Shown: in pieces, positions 37,113 through 46,686 of the stretch
Position numbering within the stretch: the stretch's first letter is position 1
Layout of the letters: every line of letters begins with the position of its first letter
Assembly (NCBI RefSeq): GCF_008365405.1
Contig: NZ_QOKV01000002.1
Coordinates: forward strand, 186,001-250,000
Source of the DNA: Azospirillum brasilense
GTDB taxonomy: Bacteria; Pseudomonadota; Alphaproteobacteria; Azospirillales; Azospirillaceae
Length of the DNA stretch: 64,000 nt
Direction: 5' to 3'
Program-made: the position numbers and the translations under genes
The notes under the pieces: generated by a model
What the model was told of the DNA's origin: nothing
The model's input: the letters and a program-made list of their open reading frames with translations, nothing else
The model's database searches: none

Positions 37113-38927
37113 CTACTCCGCGACCGCCGCGACTCTCCGGTCCCCGCATGGCTCCTCGCGCATGCGGACGGTGTCGCCCATCCGTTCGAGCACCAGCTTA
37201 CGGAGGTGGTGCGCTTCGAGGCCGGGGTGGCTGCCGATGGTGATCAGGGTGGCGTCGGGGAACTCGCTGTCGATCAGGCGGAGCATCGCCTCCTCGGTCC
37301 GCGGGTCCAGGCTGTCGGTGGCGTCTTCCAGAAAGATCCAATCCGGACGGCGGATCAGGAGGCGGGCAAAGCCCAACAATTGCTGCTCCGACACCGCCAG
37401 AACCTCGTCCCAGCTGTCGGACTCGTCCAGCCGCGGCCGCAGATGGCCGAGGCCGACCCGCTCCAACGCCTCCATCGCCGCGACGTCGCCCACCGTCTCC
37501 GCCCCCAGGGGGTAGCTGAGAGCGGCGCGCAACGTGTCGTGCGGCAGATAGGGGCGTTCGGCCATGAAGAAAACACGGGTGAGCGAAGGCAGGACGATGC
37601 TCCCACCTCCCCAAGGCCAGACCCGCGCCACCGCCCGGAACAGCCGCACCGCCGCCGCCGGGTCGCCGACGATCAGCAGGCGCTCGCCGGGGCGGATCTC
37701 CAGGTCGAAGGGCTCCACCACGCGGCGCCCGTCCGGCTCGGCGATGGACAGCCCACGGAAGCTCAGGCAGTGTTCGCCGTCGCTGCGCTCCACGGTGATG
37801 CGCTCCGTCCCCTCCCCGCCGATCTCACGGTCCAGGCGCTGCAGCGCCTCGTGCAGGCCCAGCACGCGCTCCACCGACGCCTTCCACTCCGCCGCGCGGG
37901 CGAGGTTGTCGATCGGCCAGGACAGGGCGCCCACCGTCTGCTGGAAGGCCTGCGCCGTCTGCATCAGCACGCCGAGCGAGATGGCCCCGGCGATGTAGCT
38001 GGGCGAAGCGACCAAAATCGGAAACACGGCGGACAGCACCGAATAGGCGGCGCTGAAGATCATCATGTTGGACAGCGCGTGCGTCTGGCCGTTCCAGCCC
38101 CGCTGCACCCCGCCGAACAGCACACCCAGCCGGTCGCGCTCCCCCGACTCGCCGTGCAGGAGAGCGACGTCCTGGGCGTTTTCCCGCACGCGGGCGAGAC
38201 CGAAGCGGAAGGACGCCTCGTGCCCCTGCCGGCGGTTCACCGCCCTCACCAGCGGCTTTCCCATCAGCAGGGCGATGCTCGTCCCGACGGCCGCATAGAC
38301 CAGCGCGATGTAGAGCAGATAACCCGGCACGTGGAAGGTGCTTCCGGCCAGCGTCACCTCCGGTGAGCCCGACAGCCGCCACAGGATGTTGGTGAAGCTG
38401 ATCAGCAGAAGCGCGCAGTAGGACAGCGACAAAGCGAGATCGATCGCCGCCTCGGTCGCGATGCGGATGTCCTCGGCGATGCGCCCGTCCGGGTTGTCGT
38501 GGTCGCCGGGCAGGTAGGTTACCTGATGCTGCCGGCCGCGCGTCAGCCAGTCGCCCAGCAGTTTTTGGGTCAGCCATGTGCGCCAGCCCAGTTGCAGACG
38601 GCGCTTCACCCGCAGATGCAGGATGGTGTTGGCGATGTTGAACAGGATGATTCCGCCCGCCGCCGCGATCATCAGCATGAAGCGGTCCATGGAGCGCTGC
38701 TCCAGCGCGTCGAACAGATGCTGGCTCCACAGGTTCAGCAGGATGGGAACCACCACCTGCCCGACCGTCAGAAGCCCCAGCGCCCCGGCGAGAAGCCACA
38801 CCGTCCAGTTCCGCCCGCCCGAGCGGGAGCCACCCGACCAGAAGCCACCCGACCAGAATCCACCGGCAAGATGAAGGAAACGGCGGGTGAAGCCGGACCG
38901 GTCCGGCGTCCTGGACGCGATCGACAT
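37113..38927 (-). CDS. SbmA/BacA-like ABC transporter, fused permease and degenerate ATPase
   Basis: 604-aa membrane protein. A permease domain of the ABC_membrane_2 type (about residues 30-340) has WTVWLLAGALGLLTVGQVVV, then GWRTWLTQKLLGDWLTRGRQ and YLPGDHDNPDGRIAEDIR, typical of SbmA/BacA/YddA proteins. The ATPase part (about 370-590) is altered: the Walker A position reads LLIVGDPAAAVRLFRAVARV without the GKS/T lysine, Walker B is DWIFLEDATDSLDP with Glu-Asp swapped from the usual Asp-Glu, and the signature reads VSEQQLLGFARLL. The stem start has a short tandem GGFWSGGFWSGG repeat. The ribosome site GGAAGGG is good. It probably uses another energy source or is regulatory. Confidence 0.87.
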   Translation of the reverse strand: MSIASRTPDRSGFTRRFLHLAGGFWSGGFWSGGSRSGGRNWTVWLLAGALGLLTVGQVVVPILLNLWSQHLFDALEQRSMDRFMLMIAAAGGIILFNIANTILHLRVKRRLQLGWRTWLTQKLLGDWLTRGRQHQVTYLPGDHDNPDGRIAEDIRIATEAAIDLALSLSYCALLLISFTNILWRLSGSPEVTLAGSTFHVPGYLLYIALVYAAVGTSIALLMGKPLVRAVNRRQGHEASFRFGLARVRENAQDVALLHGESGERDRLGVLFGGVQRGWNGQTHALSNMMIFSAAYSVLSAVFPILVASPSYIAGAISLGVLMQTAQAFQQTVGALSWPIDNLARAAEWKASVERVLGLHEALQRLDREIGGEGTERITVERSDGEHCLSFRGLSIAEPDGRRVVEPFDLEIRPGERLLIVGDPAAAVRLFRAVARVWPWGGGSIVLPSLTRVFFMAERPYLPHDTLRAALSYPLGAETVGDVAAMEALERVGLGHLRPRLDESDSWDEVLAVSEQQLLGFARLLIRRPDWIFLEDATDSLDPRTEEAMLRLIDSEFPDATLITIGSHPGLEAHHLRKLVLERMGDTVRMREEPCGDRRVAAVAE

Positions 38928-39047
38928 GGCCCTTCCACCCCCTGGGCTTGAAGCAAGACCTCCTTTACCCTAACGAACAGTTTATTACCAACAGCTTGCC
39001 CCGCAGTGCACCAAAGGATTGGTGCGCCGCCACAAGGTCATAGCGTG

Positions 39048-40592
39048 TCACGGCGTTGCCGCGATTCCTTCCGACACCGGCAGAGCGGGCGGGTAAGCCC
39101 AGGCCGTTCGGGCGTCGATCTCCAGCTCGAAATCGGAAAAGATGGTGCGTCCGTACAACCCGTGTCCACGGTCCGGGATGTCGGTGAAGAGATGAAGCGC
39201 CATCGGCCCCGACCAGGGCGTCGCCAGCACCGCCGACAGGTCGAGCGGGCGGCGCGGCTCCTCCAGCACCATCCAGCCGCTGGAGGCAAGGACTCCCTCC
39301 TCCCGCTCCGCTTCGTCCACCGTCAGCGACGATGGGGCGGCGACCAGCTTGCAGGCGACGGGGGTGCGGCAGCGCGGATCGTCAATCACCGCCCGCACTC
39401 GCACCGCCACGACGCCCGGCACCTCGTCCAGCGGGATGTGAGCCGCCGTGACGACGCCATGCAGCGGGTGGAGCAGAACGCGCCCGCCGCGCAGCAGGCC
39501 GAACCAGGGGAAGGTCGCCTCGAACTCCCGCCCTTTGCGCATTTGCGCCAGCACCGGCTCGGTCAGCGGCCAGACCATGTGCGCTGGCGCCGGCCGCGGC
39601 GCCAGATGGGCCGCCGGGCCGTACTCCAGCCCCGGCAGCCCGCCCCACAGCCGCAGCGCCAGCATGGCCGGCTGTCCTATGGCGCGGGCCGGTGGTGCGA
39701 CGGCGTATTCGTCGAGCAGACCGGCCTGAGCCAGCGACAGGCACGGCGCCTCCGTCACCACCCCGGTGGCGCCGATCCGCAGGTCCAGAAGACGATCCAT
39801 CCGGGTGGAGGCGGCCGGCAGGCGCAGCGGCAGCCAGCCCGATCGCAACTCGCCGAAGGACAGCGTCCATTCCGCGATGGTTTCGCCGGTCTCCACTCCG
39901 GTCAGGGCCACGGCGAGGACCCCACTTCCCTTCGGCGCCCGGTCCAGATGCAGGTCGATTCCCGCCAGCCCACGCGCGCCCGACGGCAGGCGCTGCACGA
40001 TCTCAGCCGCCCCCGCGGGGTTCCGGCCATGGCGCAGCGGCACCGGCAGCGCTCCCACCGGGCGCGGCGTGGCGAAGACCAAGCGCGGCGGGCTGAGGCG
40101 CAGGGCGTCCAGAAGCTCCACCGCCTCAGGCGGCAAACGGGCGGAGCGTCCCCACTCCTCCCGCAGGGTCGACAGGGTCTGCTGAAGCCCGGCGTTGCGG
40201 CGGTGCAACCCGTCGATCTCCCCCAAAGCCTGTGCCAACAAGCCGTGGAGCAGCGTGGACGCGTCGCCCGTCACCTGCGGTGGCGCTTCGTCCGACCCGC
40301 CGGCCTCCTCCCACCAGCCGAGCAGCCGCTCGGCGTCCTGCCGCGCCGCCTCGTCGCAGGACCACAGCGCCCGGACGGCGGCGGGTGGGATCGCCAGCGC
40401 GCGCAAGGCATCGCCCCCCTCCGGCCCGCTGTCTCCGGACAACAGCAGATAGCCGCCGTCGTGCCGGACCAGCCGCAGCAGGCGAAGGGGCACGGCGCCC
40501 GCCTCCAGCCCGGCGCAGGCGCCGACGGCGATGATCTTCGGCGCTCCGTCGTAGAGGGAAGCGAACTGGGCCGCGGGGGTGGAGAGCTTCAT
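39048..40592 (-). CDS. Unknown 514-aa protein of a glycan gene cluster (possibly DUF6212)
   Basis: Soluble protein without signal peptide or membrane span. The start is ATG 40592 (MKLSTPAAQF) behind AAGGGTG. It has a coiled-coil-like part near residues 115-150 (ALGEIDGLHRRNAGLQQTLS) and a beta-rich C-terminal half with LVFATPRPVGALPVPLRH and TPWSGPMALHLFTDIPDRGH. It may belong to the family DUF6212, which I recall from Rhodospirillales glycan clusters but could not check. It lies 16 nt after the GT2 gene and is surely co-transcribed. Role unknown; a surface-glycan function is inferred from neighbours only. Confidence 0.75.
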   Translation of the reverse strand: MKLSTPAAQFASLYDGAPKIIAVGACAGLEAGAVPLRLLRLVRHDGGYLLLSGDSGPEGGDALRALAIPPAAVRALWSCDEAARQDAERLLGWWEEAGGSDEAPPQVTGDASTLLHGLLAQALGEIDGLHRRNAGLQQTLSTLREEWGRSARLPPEAVELLDALRLSPPRLVFATPRPVGALPVPLRHGRNPAGAAEIVQRLPSGARGLAGIDLHLDRAPKGSGVLAVALTGVETGETIAEWTLSFGELRSGWLPLRLPAASTRMDRLLDLRIGATGVVTEAPCLSLAQAGLLDEYAVAPPARAIGQPAMLALRLWGGLPGLEYGPAAHLAPRPAPAHMVWPLTEPVLAQMRKGREFEATFPWFGLLRGGRVLLHPLHGVVTAAHIPLDEVPGVVAVRVRAVIDDPRCRTPVACKLVAAPSSLTVDEAEREEGVLASSGWMVLEEPRRPLDLSAVLATPWSGPMALHLFTDIPDRGHGLYGRTIFSDFELEIDARTAWAYPPALPVSEGIAATP

Positions 40593-40608
40593 GATGATGA
40601 CACCCTTC

Positions 40609-42732
40609 TCAGGCGGCCGCGGATGGCTCGGGAAGACACGAGGACAGAGGGGCGCAAGCAGCCCAATCGGGGTCGGTGTCCGGCTCCGTCGCACCCTCCC
40701 AGCGCCGCAGCTTGTCCGGCGGAACCCCCAGCCCTTGGCACAGGCGAAAAGTCCGGACGTCGAGGGGCACGACGGTCTGGTAGGCATGCTCGAAAGCGGC
40801 GCAGCCGTTGACCGCATCGGCCTGGGACGGCGCGTCCGGGGCGGCGGACGGCCCCAGAATCGCCCAGCCTGTCACGCCGAGCGCGCGCAGCCGGCCCATC
40901 AGCGGATGCACGGCACCGTGCCGCACCGTCACCACCAGATCGAAGACGGCCAGCGTGCCGACCGCCCTATCCTCCTCGACCGCGCCCAGCGGACGCAGCG
41001 GCGTTCCCAGGTAGGCGTCGCGGCGGGTCAGCGGGCGTTCGGGCAGCACCAGCGGCAGCGGATGTGGAATGACCGAGGCGAACGCCTCCGCCGTCTCCGT
41101 TGTCAGCGACAGGCCTCCGCCCAACGCCACCAGATGCGCGTCATAGCCCTTCCCGGCCAGCCAGCGGGCCATGCGGGCGGCGGTGTCCAGCCCCTCCGGG
41201 TCGGCGGGATCGGCCACCAGCGCCGCCAGTCGCCGTTTCCCCGCGGGAGGAAGCAGCGGCAGCACCGAGGGCAGCCGATGCACCGTCTGGTAGACATCCT
41301 CCGGCGTGGCGACCCCGGCGCGGTAACGGTCGATGGGTGCCGCCGCCCAGCCGCTGTTGGACGGCCGCGACCACGCCGCGGCCATCGCCTCGCGCAGCGT
41401 GGACAGGGCGGCATCGGCGCCGGCCGGCGGTTGCACTGCGCCGGGCAGCGCCAGGGTGAGGTTCAGCCGGGCTTCGGCGCAGGGCTTCCACGGCTCCCGC
41501 TCCAGCAAGGGGGTGCCGGCCGGCTGGCGCCGCACGAGGTCGAGCAGAACCGCGGTGGGCAGCATCGCCATGGCCGCATCGCCGTCCGGCAGAGGGAACG
41601 GCGCATCCGCCTGCAGCCCAACCGGTGCGCCGGACCAGGACAGCGCGCAGCCGCTTTCCGCTGCCCGCGCCGTCACCACGGCGCGCACCAGGGTCGCCTG
41701 CTCCGCCGCGCCTTCCAGGACCCACAGGGCGCCGCGCAGCAGGCCATGGCGCGTCAGCAACTCGTAAAGGCCGGAGTCCATGACCGCCAGCAGGCCGGGG
41801 CACTCCCCGTAGCCGGGCCGCTCCGGCGCGCGCAGGACGCGGCGTACGAAGTCGGTGAGCGGCACGTCCTCCTCGCCCGCCGCGGGGTCGGTGACGCAGC
41901 GGACGACGGCGCGGTCCGGCAGATGCACGGCGTAGCGTCGCCCGACCGCCGCCTCCGCCCGCAGCACGGCCTGGACCGCGAACAGCGCGGGGTGACGCTT
42001 CTGGATGTGGGTCAGGATGGGGCGGTAATCGCGCTCCGATTCGGTCAGCATGCTCTCGCCGCGGCGGCGGTAGCCGAAGCCGGTGCCCGGCACATGGACG
42101 CCGTGGAAGCCGCATTCCAGCCCTTGCAGCCAGAACTCCCAATCCTCGCTGCCCTGGCGCATCGCCTCGTCGAAGCGGGCGCCGCTGTCCAGCAGGCGGC
42201 GCGACGCCATGCTGCCCGCCTCGCTGACGTTGCGGAACAGATGCTCCAGCGGCGAATAGGCGCCGGACATGTCGCAGAATTCGAAGAAGCCGAACTTGTC
42301 GACGTCCGGATAGGCCCAACCGACCTCCGGCCCCGCCGCCCGCAGAGCGTCCAGCATGCGTTGCAGCAGATGGGGCCGGATGCGGTTGTCGGAATCGAGG
42401 AAATAGACCGCCTCCAGCGCCGGAAAGGCGTCCAGCGCGAAGGCGATCCCGCTGTTGCGCGCCGCGCTCAGCCCGGCGTTGCGCTTGCGCAGATGATAGA
42501 GCCGTCCCGGATGGGCCGCCGCGAACTCCCGGCACACCCGTTCCGTCTCCGGGAAGGGGCAGCCGTCGTTGACCACGACCACGGCATAGGCGAAGTCCGT
42601 GTCCTGGGCGAGCGCGGTGGAAAGCGCTTCGACGAGCAGGCCCGAATGCTTGTAGGTCGGCACGACGATGGCCGCGCGGACGTTCTCGGCGTCACCGGAC
42701 CTTGAAGCGATGTGAGTTCCAACGGAATGCAT
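40609..42732 (-). CDS. Glycosyltransferase family 2 protein with long C-terminal part
   Basis: 707-aa protein. Residues about 18-240 form a GT2 domain: AAIVVPTYKHSGLLVEALST, YAVVVVNDGCPFP, NAGLSAARNSGIAFAL, and the D-x-D motif in AVYFLDSDNRIRP, then QGSEDWEFWLQGLECGF for acceptor binding. The remaining 450 residues lack strong signatures but include a Rossmann-like segment near RWLAGKGYDAHLVALGGGL, perhaps a second, GT4-type half. ATG 42732 is taken as start; a GTG at 42828 is possible but neither has a good ribosome site. Likely builds a surface polysaccharide with the TPR-glycosyltransferase nearby. Confidence 0.86.
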   Translation of the reverse strand: MHSVGTHIASRSGDAENVRAAIVVPTYKHSGLLVEALSTALAQDTDFAYAVVVVNDGCPFPETERVCREFAAAHPGRLYHLRKRNAGLSAARNSGIAFALDAFPALEAVYFLDSDNRIRPHLLQRMLDALRAAGPEVGWAYPDVDKFGFFEFCDMSGAYSPLEHLFRNVSEAGSMASRRLLDSGARFDEAMRQGSEDWEFWLQGLECGFHGVHVPGTGFGYRRRGESMLTESERDYRPILTHIQKRHPALFAVQAVLRAEAAVGRRYAVHLPDRAVVRCVTDPAAGEEDVPLTDFVRRVLRAPERPGYGECPGLLAVMDSGLYELLTRHGLLRGALWVLEGAAEQATLVRAVVTARAAESGCALSWSGAPVGLQADAPFPLPDGDAAMAMLPTAVLLDLVRRQPAGTPLLEREPWKPCAEARLNLTLALPGAVQPPAGADAALSTLREAMAAAWSRPSNSGWAAAPIDRYRAGVATPEDVYQTVHRLPSVLPLLPPAGKRRLAALVADPADPEGLDTAARMARWLAGKGYDAHLVALGGGLSLTTETAEAFASVIPHPLPLVLPERPLTRRDAYLGTPLRPLGAVEEDRAVGTLAVFDLVVTVRHGAVHPLMGRLRALGVTGWAILGPSAAPDAPSQADAVNGCAAFEHAYQTVVPLDVRTFRLCQGLGVPPDKLRRWEGATEPDTDPDWAACAPLSSCLPEPSAAA

Positions 42733-42883
42733 GGGCGAACGCAGTGGTGACACGACACCGTCGATAGCACCGCTTCCGCTTGACTCCGATGTGACAATTC
42801 GGGGACGGGAGTGATCGCCCCTGCCCACCTTATGCTTAAACTTTCACAATATGGAAAAACCCAACACTGAAGGCGTCGCAGAG

Positions 42884-43625
42884 CTACTTGTTCGCATTCC
42901 CTAAAGACATCTGAGACGTCCTTTCCTCAGACAGATACTTCTGCGCAAAATCCTTGGATTGGCTCGCAAGCACCTTGTCAAAGGTCCCGGAGTGGAATCC
43001 CAGATCCTTTAATTTCTGCCCGGCCGCCTGCTCTTTCGACGTTGCGAAGAAACGGTCATCGCCCCCCTTGAGCGTGTAGGCTTTCATGGGCATGCCGGTA
43101 CCAGCCACTTGGTCCCGGGAATCCTGCATATCCTTCAGGTCCGCGCTCAGCTTACTCAGCGCGGCCAAGCGGTCTTGGGGGCTCATTCCAGGCCGATCCA
43201 TGGCTGCATACCGGCTCTCCAAAGTTGATTCCATGCGATCCGAGATGGCTTTCATGTTCTGCTGGCGCGCCGCTCCTTCGGCGGTGCCTCCTGCATCCGC
43301 GTCCTCCTTCGTGGACTGCCAGAATGCCTTCTTGCGCTCCGATTTCAGTGCGGACGACAGCGCGTCGTTGAGTTCATCCGCCGACAGCGCCCCGCTGGAA
43401 ACGAGCTTGCCCAGGGAGGTCCGATCCTCCGCCGAGAGATTTGTGAACAGGTCGAGCGCATCGCCCTTGAGCGCCGACGCCAGATCGCTGATCGACCTTG
43501 TCATTCGTGGAGGCGACCGGTCCCGTCCCGTCCTTGGCGCCCGCCTTCGCAGTGGTGGGTTTCGCCTGCACGGAGGCCGCGGCGGTGGCCTGGAACAAGG
43601 ATGCCGAGACGTCGGACATTCCCAT
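42884..43625 (-). pseudogene. Hypothetical protein gene split by a frameshift
   Basis: Translation should start at ATG 43625 behind a strong GGAGGA site and read MGMSDVSASLFQATAAASVQ and onward to about ASTNDKV near 43490. There the coding character moves to another frame, which carries SISDLASALKGDALDLFTNL and LGKLVSSGALSADELNDALS to the stop at 42884. The second frame has an ATG at 43504 but no ribosome site. The parts look like one protein of about 240 residues, alpha-helical and rich in Ala, Ser and Lys. No family recognised. It may be a mutation, a sequence error, or two overlapping genes. Confidence 0.6.
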
Positions 43626-43682
43626 GGTTTCCTCCGGTGACCCTGAACGCATGGTGTGTGATGCCGGACCATCTGAACCAAT

Positions 43683-43688
43683 ATTATA
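43683..43688 (-). promoter_or_regulatory. Candidate -10 box for the 43.6-kb gene
   Basis: TATAAT on the minus strand, 58 bp upstream of the ATG at 43625, in the only clearly AT-rich part of this area (43675-43760). No good -35 match at the ideal distance, so a sigma-70 type promoter is only suggested. Confidence 0.4.
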
Positions 43689-43821
43689 AAGAATAAATTA
43701 ACAGGAAATTCTTACATTTCTAATGATTAGATTACAAACCATCAATGCTCTCAAATCTTCGCTTTCGGCGAGAAGAGCAGGCTGACGAAGTATCGCTCCA
43801 TACAGCCTGCCCTCCTGTTCT

Positions 43822-45171
43822 TCACGCGAGATCAAGCCGCCCACTCTTCGCCACGTCGCTCAGGAAACGGTAGCTGTCCTTGGGTGTGCGAACCAACGTG
43901 TCGTAATCGACGCGGACAATGCCGAACCGCTTCGACAGGCCGAAGGCCCATTCAAAATTGTCCAGCAGGCTCCAGCACAGATAGCCCGTCACGTTGCAGC
44001 CATCGGCCAGGGCGCGGCCGACCGACGCCACATGGTCGCGCAGGAAGGCCACGCGTTCCGCATCGTGCACCCGCCCGTCCGGCGTCACCACGTCGTCATA
44101 GGCCGCACCGTTCTCCGCGACGAAGACGGCGGGGTTGCCGTAGTCGCGCTTGAACTCCATCAGCAGGTCGTAGAGCCCGTCGGGCTGGACCGGCCAGGCC
44201 ATGGCGGTCCAGCGGTCGCACTGGGCGTCGCCCCACCACACGTCGAACGGATGCCCCGTCTCGTGCTTCATGGTCATGCGCGAGTAGTAGTTGATGCCCA
44301 GCAGGTCAATGGGGAAGCGGATCGCCTCCTCGTCGCCGGGCAGCACGAAATCCCTCATCCGCTCCGCCATCAAATCCGGGATTCTGCCGCGCATCAGGCC
44401 GTCCAGAGCCACCCGGTTCCACACCGCATCCCAGCGGGCCGCCGCCGCAACGTCCTCCGGCCGGTCGCTCTCGGCCCGGCAGGGCTGGAGGTTGATGACG
44501 GTGCCAAGCGTCAGGCCGGAATGCTCCACCGATATGGCGCGGAGCGCCGCCCCTTGCGCCAGATTTTGATGGTGCAGCGCGCGCAGGATACCGGTCTCGC
44601 CCAGCCTGTGGCCGGGCGCGTGCTCCCCGGTGCCGTAGCCGTGGGTGGCGACCACGTTCGGCTCGTTCAGCATCATCCAGTCCTTCACCCGGTCGGCCAG
44701 CCGGGCGGCGACAATGCGCGCGTAATCGGCGAAGGGGCCGACGATCTCCCTGCCCTGCCAGCCTCCCCCTTGAGGACCAAGTTTGTCCTCCAAGGGTTGC
44801 GGCAGGTCCCAGTGGTAGAGGCAGGCCATGGGGCGGATGCCCGCGGCCAGCAGACCGTCCACCAGCCGGTCATAAAAGTCGAGGCCCGCCGCGTTCACCG
44901 CTCCCGTCCCGCCGGGAAGAATGCGGGGCCAGGCGATGGAGAAGCGGTAGGCGTTGAAGCCCGCGTCTTTCAGCAGGGCGATGTCCTCCGCCCAGCGGTG
45001 GTAATGGTCGCAGGCGACGGCGGCGCTGCTGCCGTCCTGGATGCGCCCGGCGTCGGTGAAGGTGTCCCACACGCAGGGGCCCCGCCCGTCCTCGTGGATC
45101 GCCCCCTCGATCTGATAGGCCGCGGTGGACGCTCCCCACAGGAAGTCCTTGGGAAAAGTGAAGAGGGCCAT
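43822..45171 (-). CDS. Glycoside hydrolase family 1 beta-glucosidase (third)
   Basis: 449-aa cytoplasmic glycosidase. It has the GH1 N-terminus FLWGASTAAYQIEGAIHEDG, the acid/base glutamate in WMMLNEPNVVATHGYGTG (with the usual Pro) and the nucleophile in VFVAENGAAYDD. The end carries GYLCWSLLDNFEWAFGLSKR. It is clearly more distant from the pair at 32-35 kb than those are from each other, so it has a separate origin. Divergent from the GH4 gene with 197 bp between, holding two imperfect direct repeats, which suggests joint control by sugar supply. Confidence 0.94.
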   Translation of the reverse strand: MALFTFPKDFLWGASTAAYQIEGAIHEDGRGPCVWDTFTDAGRIQDGSSAAVACDHYHRWAEDIALLKDAGFNAYRFSIAWPRILPGGTGAVNAAGLDFYDRLVDGLLAAGIRPMACLYHWDLPQPLEDKLGPQGGGWQGREIVGPFADYARIVAARLADRVKDWMMLNEPNVVATHGYGTGEHAPGHRLGETGILRALHHQNLAQGAALRAISVEHSGLTLGTVINLQPCRAESDRPEDVAAAARWDAVWNRVALDGLMRGRIPDLMAERMRDFVLPGDEEAIRFPIDLLGINYYSRMTMKHETGHPFDVWWGDAQCDRWTAMAWPVQPDGLYDLLMEFKRDYGNPAVFVAENGAAYDDVVTPDGRVHDAERVAFLRDHVASVGRALADGCNVTGYLCWSLLDNFEWAFGLSKRFGIVRVDYDTLVRTPKDSYRFLSDVAKSGRLDLA

Positions 45172-45209
45172 GATGGGGACTCCCTTAAGTGATTATGCTG
45201 CAGGCGCAC

Positions 45210-45254
45210 TGTTGCGAGCGCGAAGGCCATGTTGCGCAAGCGAAGAGAAGGCCA
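45210..45254. repeat. Imperfect direct repeats between the GH1 and GH4 genes
   Basis: TGTTGCGAGCGCGAAGGCCA (45210-45229) is followed at once by TGTTGCGCAAGCGAAGAGAA with GGCCA (45230-45254). They share TGTTGCG, GCGAAG and AGGCCA. Their place in a divergent promoter region suggests binding sites of a regulator. Confidence 0.45.
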
Positions 45255-45368
45255 CACTTATTCTGACCATCGGGTATAGTCTCTTCGTCTTAACAAGTGT
45301 ATGCTTCACCCAAGGCGGCTGCCCTGACAAATCAGCACAGCAGCATTCCCGCCGGCGGGAGGCATCCC

Positions 45369-46664
45369 ATGGCCGTTACCACTGCCAAAACCACCAAGAT
45401 CGTCTTTTTGGGCGCCGGCAGCGCGGCCTTCGGGCTGAGCATGTACCGCGACCTCTTCACCACAAGGGAGCTGGCGGGCAGCACCCTGACGCTGGTGGAC
45501 ACGAATCCGGAGGCGCTCGACCGCATGACCGCGCTCGCCCGCCTTCTGAACGCCAAGGGCGATGCCGGTCTGATCATCGAACAGACCACCGACCGCCGCG
45601 CCGCCCTGCGGGGTGCCGAATTCGTCGTCAATTCCGTCGCCATCGACCGCAACCGCTTGTGGAAGCTCGATTTCGAGGTGCCGAAGAAGCACGGCATCCG
45701 CCACACGCTGGGTGAAAACGGCGGACCCGGCGGCCTGTTCTTCACGCTGCGCACCCTGCCCCTGATCTTCGACTTCGCCCGCGACATCGAGGAGCTGTGC
45801 CCGGACGCCCAATTCATCAACCTGTCCAATCCGGAAAGCCGGGTTGTCCTGGGACTCGGCAAATACAGCAAGGTCAAGACGCTCGGCCTGTGCCACGGCA
45901 TCTTCCTGGCGCGGTGGTTCATCTGCCAGATCCTCGGCATGGCCGAAAAGGACGTGGAGGTCTGGGGCGCCGGGTTGAACCACTTCCAGTGGCTGATGCA
46001 CATCCGCGACAAGGCGACCGGACGCGACCTCTACCCGCTGCTGCGCGAGCGGGAGAAGTCCCACGATCCGACCTTCACGCCATTGACCCGTCGCCTGTTC
46101 AACAGCTTCGGCCTGTGGCCGACCTGCAGCGACGACCATATGGGCGAGTACCTTCCCTACGGCTGGGAAGGCGGGGAGCATGGATTCGACTTCACGGAGG
46201 ACGAGCGCGGGCGCGGGATCCTCAACGCGCTGATGGACGGGGTGACCACCGGGACGACCCCGGTGCCGGACGACTGGACTCAACCGTCCTGGGGCGAGCG
46301 GGCCGTCCAGGTCATCGCCGGGGTGCTGCACAACCAGAAGCGTTTCATCGAATCGGGGATCGTCTACAATCAGGGCGCCATTCCCAACCTGCCGCCCGAT
46401 CTGGCGGTGGAGGTGCCGCTCCTGGCCGATGCGGCGGGCGTCCACCCGGTCTCGCTCGGCCCCCTGCCCGACCCGATCGCCAAACTGCTGCACGTCCAGG
46501 CAAGCGTGCAGCAACTCTCCGTCGAAGCCGCGGTCCACGCCTCGAAGGAGTTGGCGCTCCAGGCCCTGCTGATCGACCCGGTGGTGAACTCCACCGACGC
46601 CGCCGTAAAGATCCTGGACGAGCTGTGGGAAGCGAACCGGCCCTACATCCGCCCCTGTGTTTAG
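45369..46664 (+). CDS. Glycoside hydrolase family 4 (alpha-glucosidase/galactosidase/galacturonidase-like)
   Basis: NAD- and metal-dependent glycosidase, 431 aa. ATG 45369 follows GGGAGG. The Rossmann start is [20 protein letters not shown]. Metal ligands expected in the family are seen as Cys in LGLCHGIFL and His in [31 protein letters not shown] and [16 protein letters not shown] are the substrate/cofactor blocks. The subgroup is the LplD-like one, which acts on non-phosphorylated alpha-glycosides such as galacturonides; no PTS gene is nearby, in line with this. With the divergent GH1 it could process plant-derived oligosaccharides. Substrate not proven. Confidence 0.92.
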   Translation: MAVTTAKTTKIVFLGAGSAAFGLSMYRDLFTTRELAGSTLTLVDTNPEALDRMTALARLLNAKGDAGLIIEQTTDRRAALRGAEFVVNSVAIDRNRLWKLDFEVPKKHGIRHTLGENGGPGGLFFTLRTLPLIFDFARDIEELCPDAQFINLSNPESRVVLGLGKYSKVKTLGLCHGIFLARWFICQILGMAEKDVEVWGAGLNHFQWLMHIRDKATGRDLYPLLREREKSHDPTFTPLTRRLFNSFGLWPTCSDDHMGEYLPYGWEGGEHGFDFTEDERGRGILNALMDGVTTGTTPVPDDWTQPSWGERAVQVIAGVLHNQKRFIESGIVYNQGAIPNLPPDLAVEVPLLADAAGVHPVSLGPLPDPIAKLLHVQASVQQLSVEAAVHASKELALQALLIDPVVNSTDAAVKILDELWEANRPYIRPCV

Positions 46665-46686
46665 GAGCGCGCAGGGCCGGTGCGGG

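Noticed and set aside
38818..38875. Short repeats in the ABC gene start as a possible CRISPR or repeat array
   Set aside because: They are the coding copies of a GGFWSGG peptide repeat, in frame, with no spacers.
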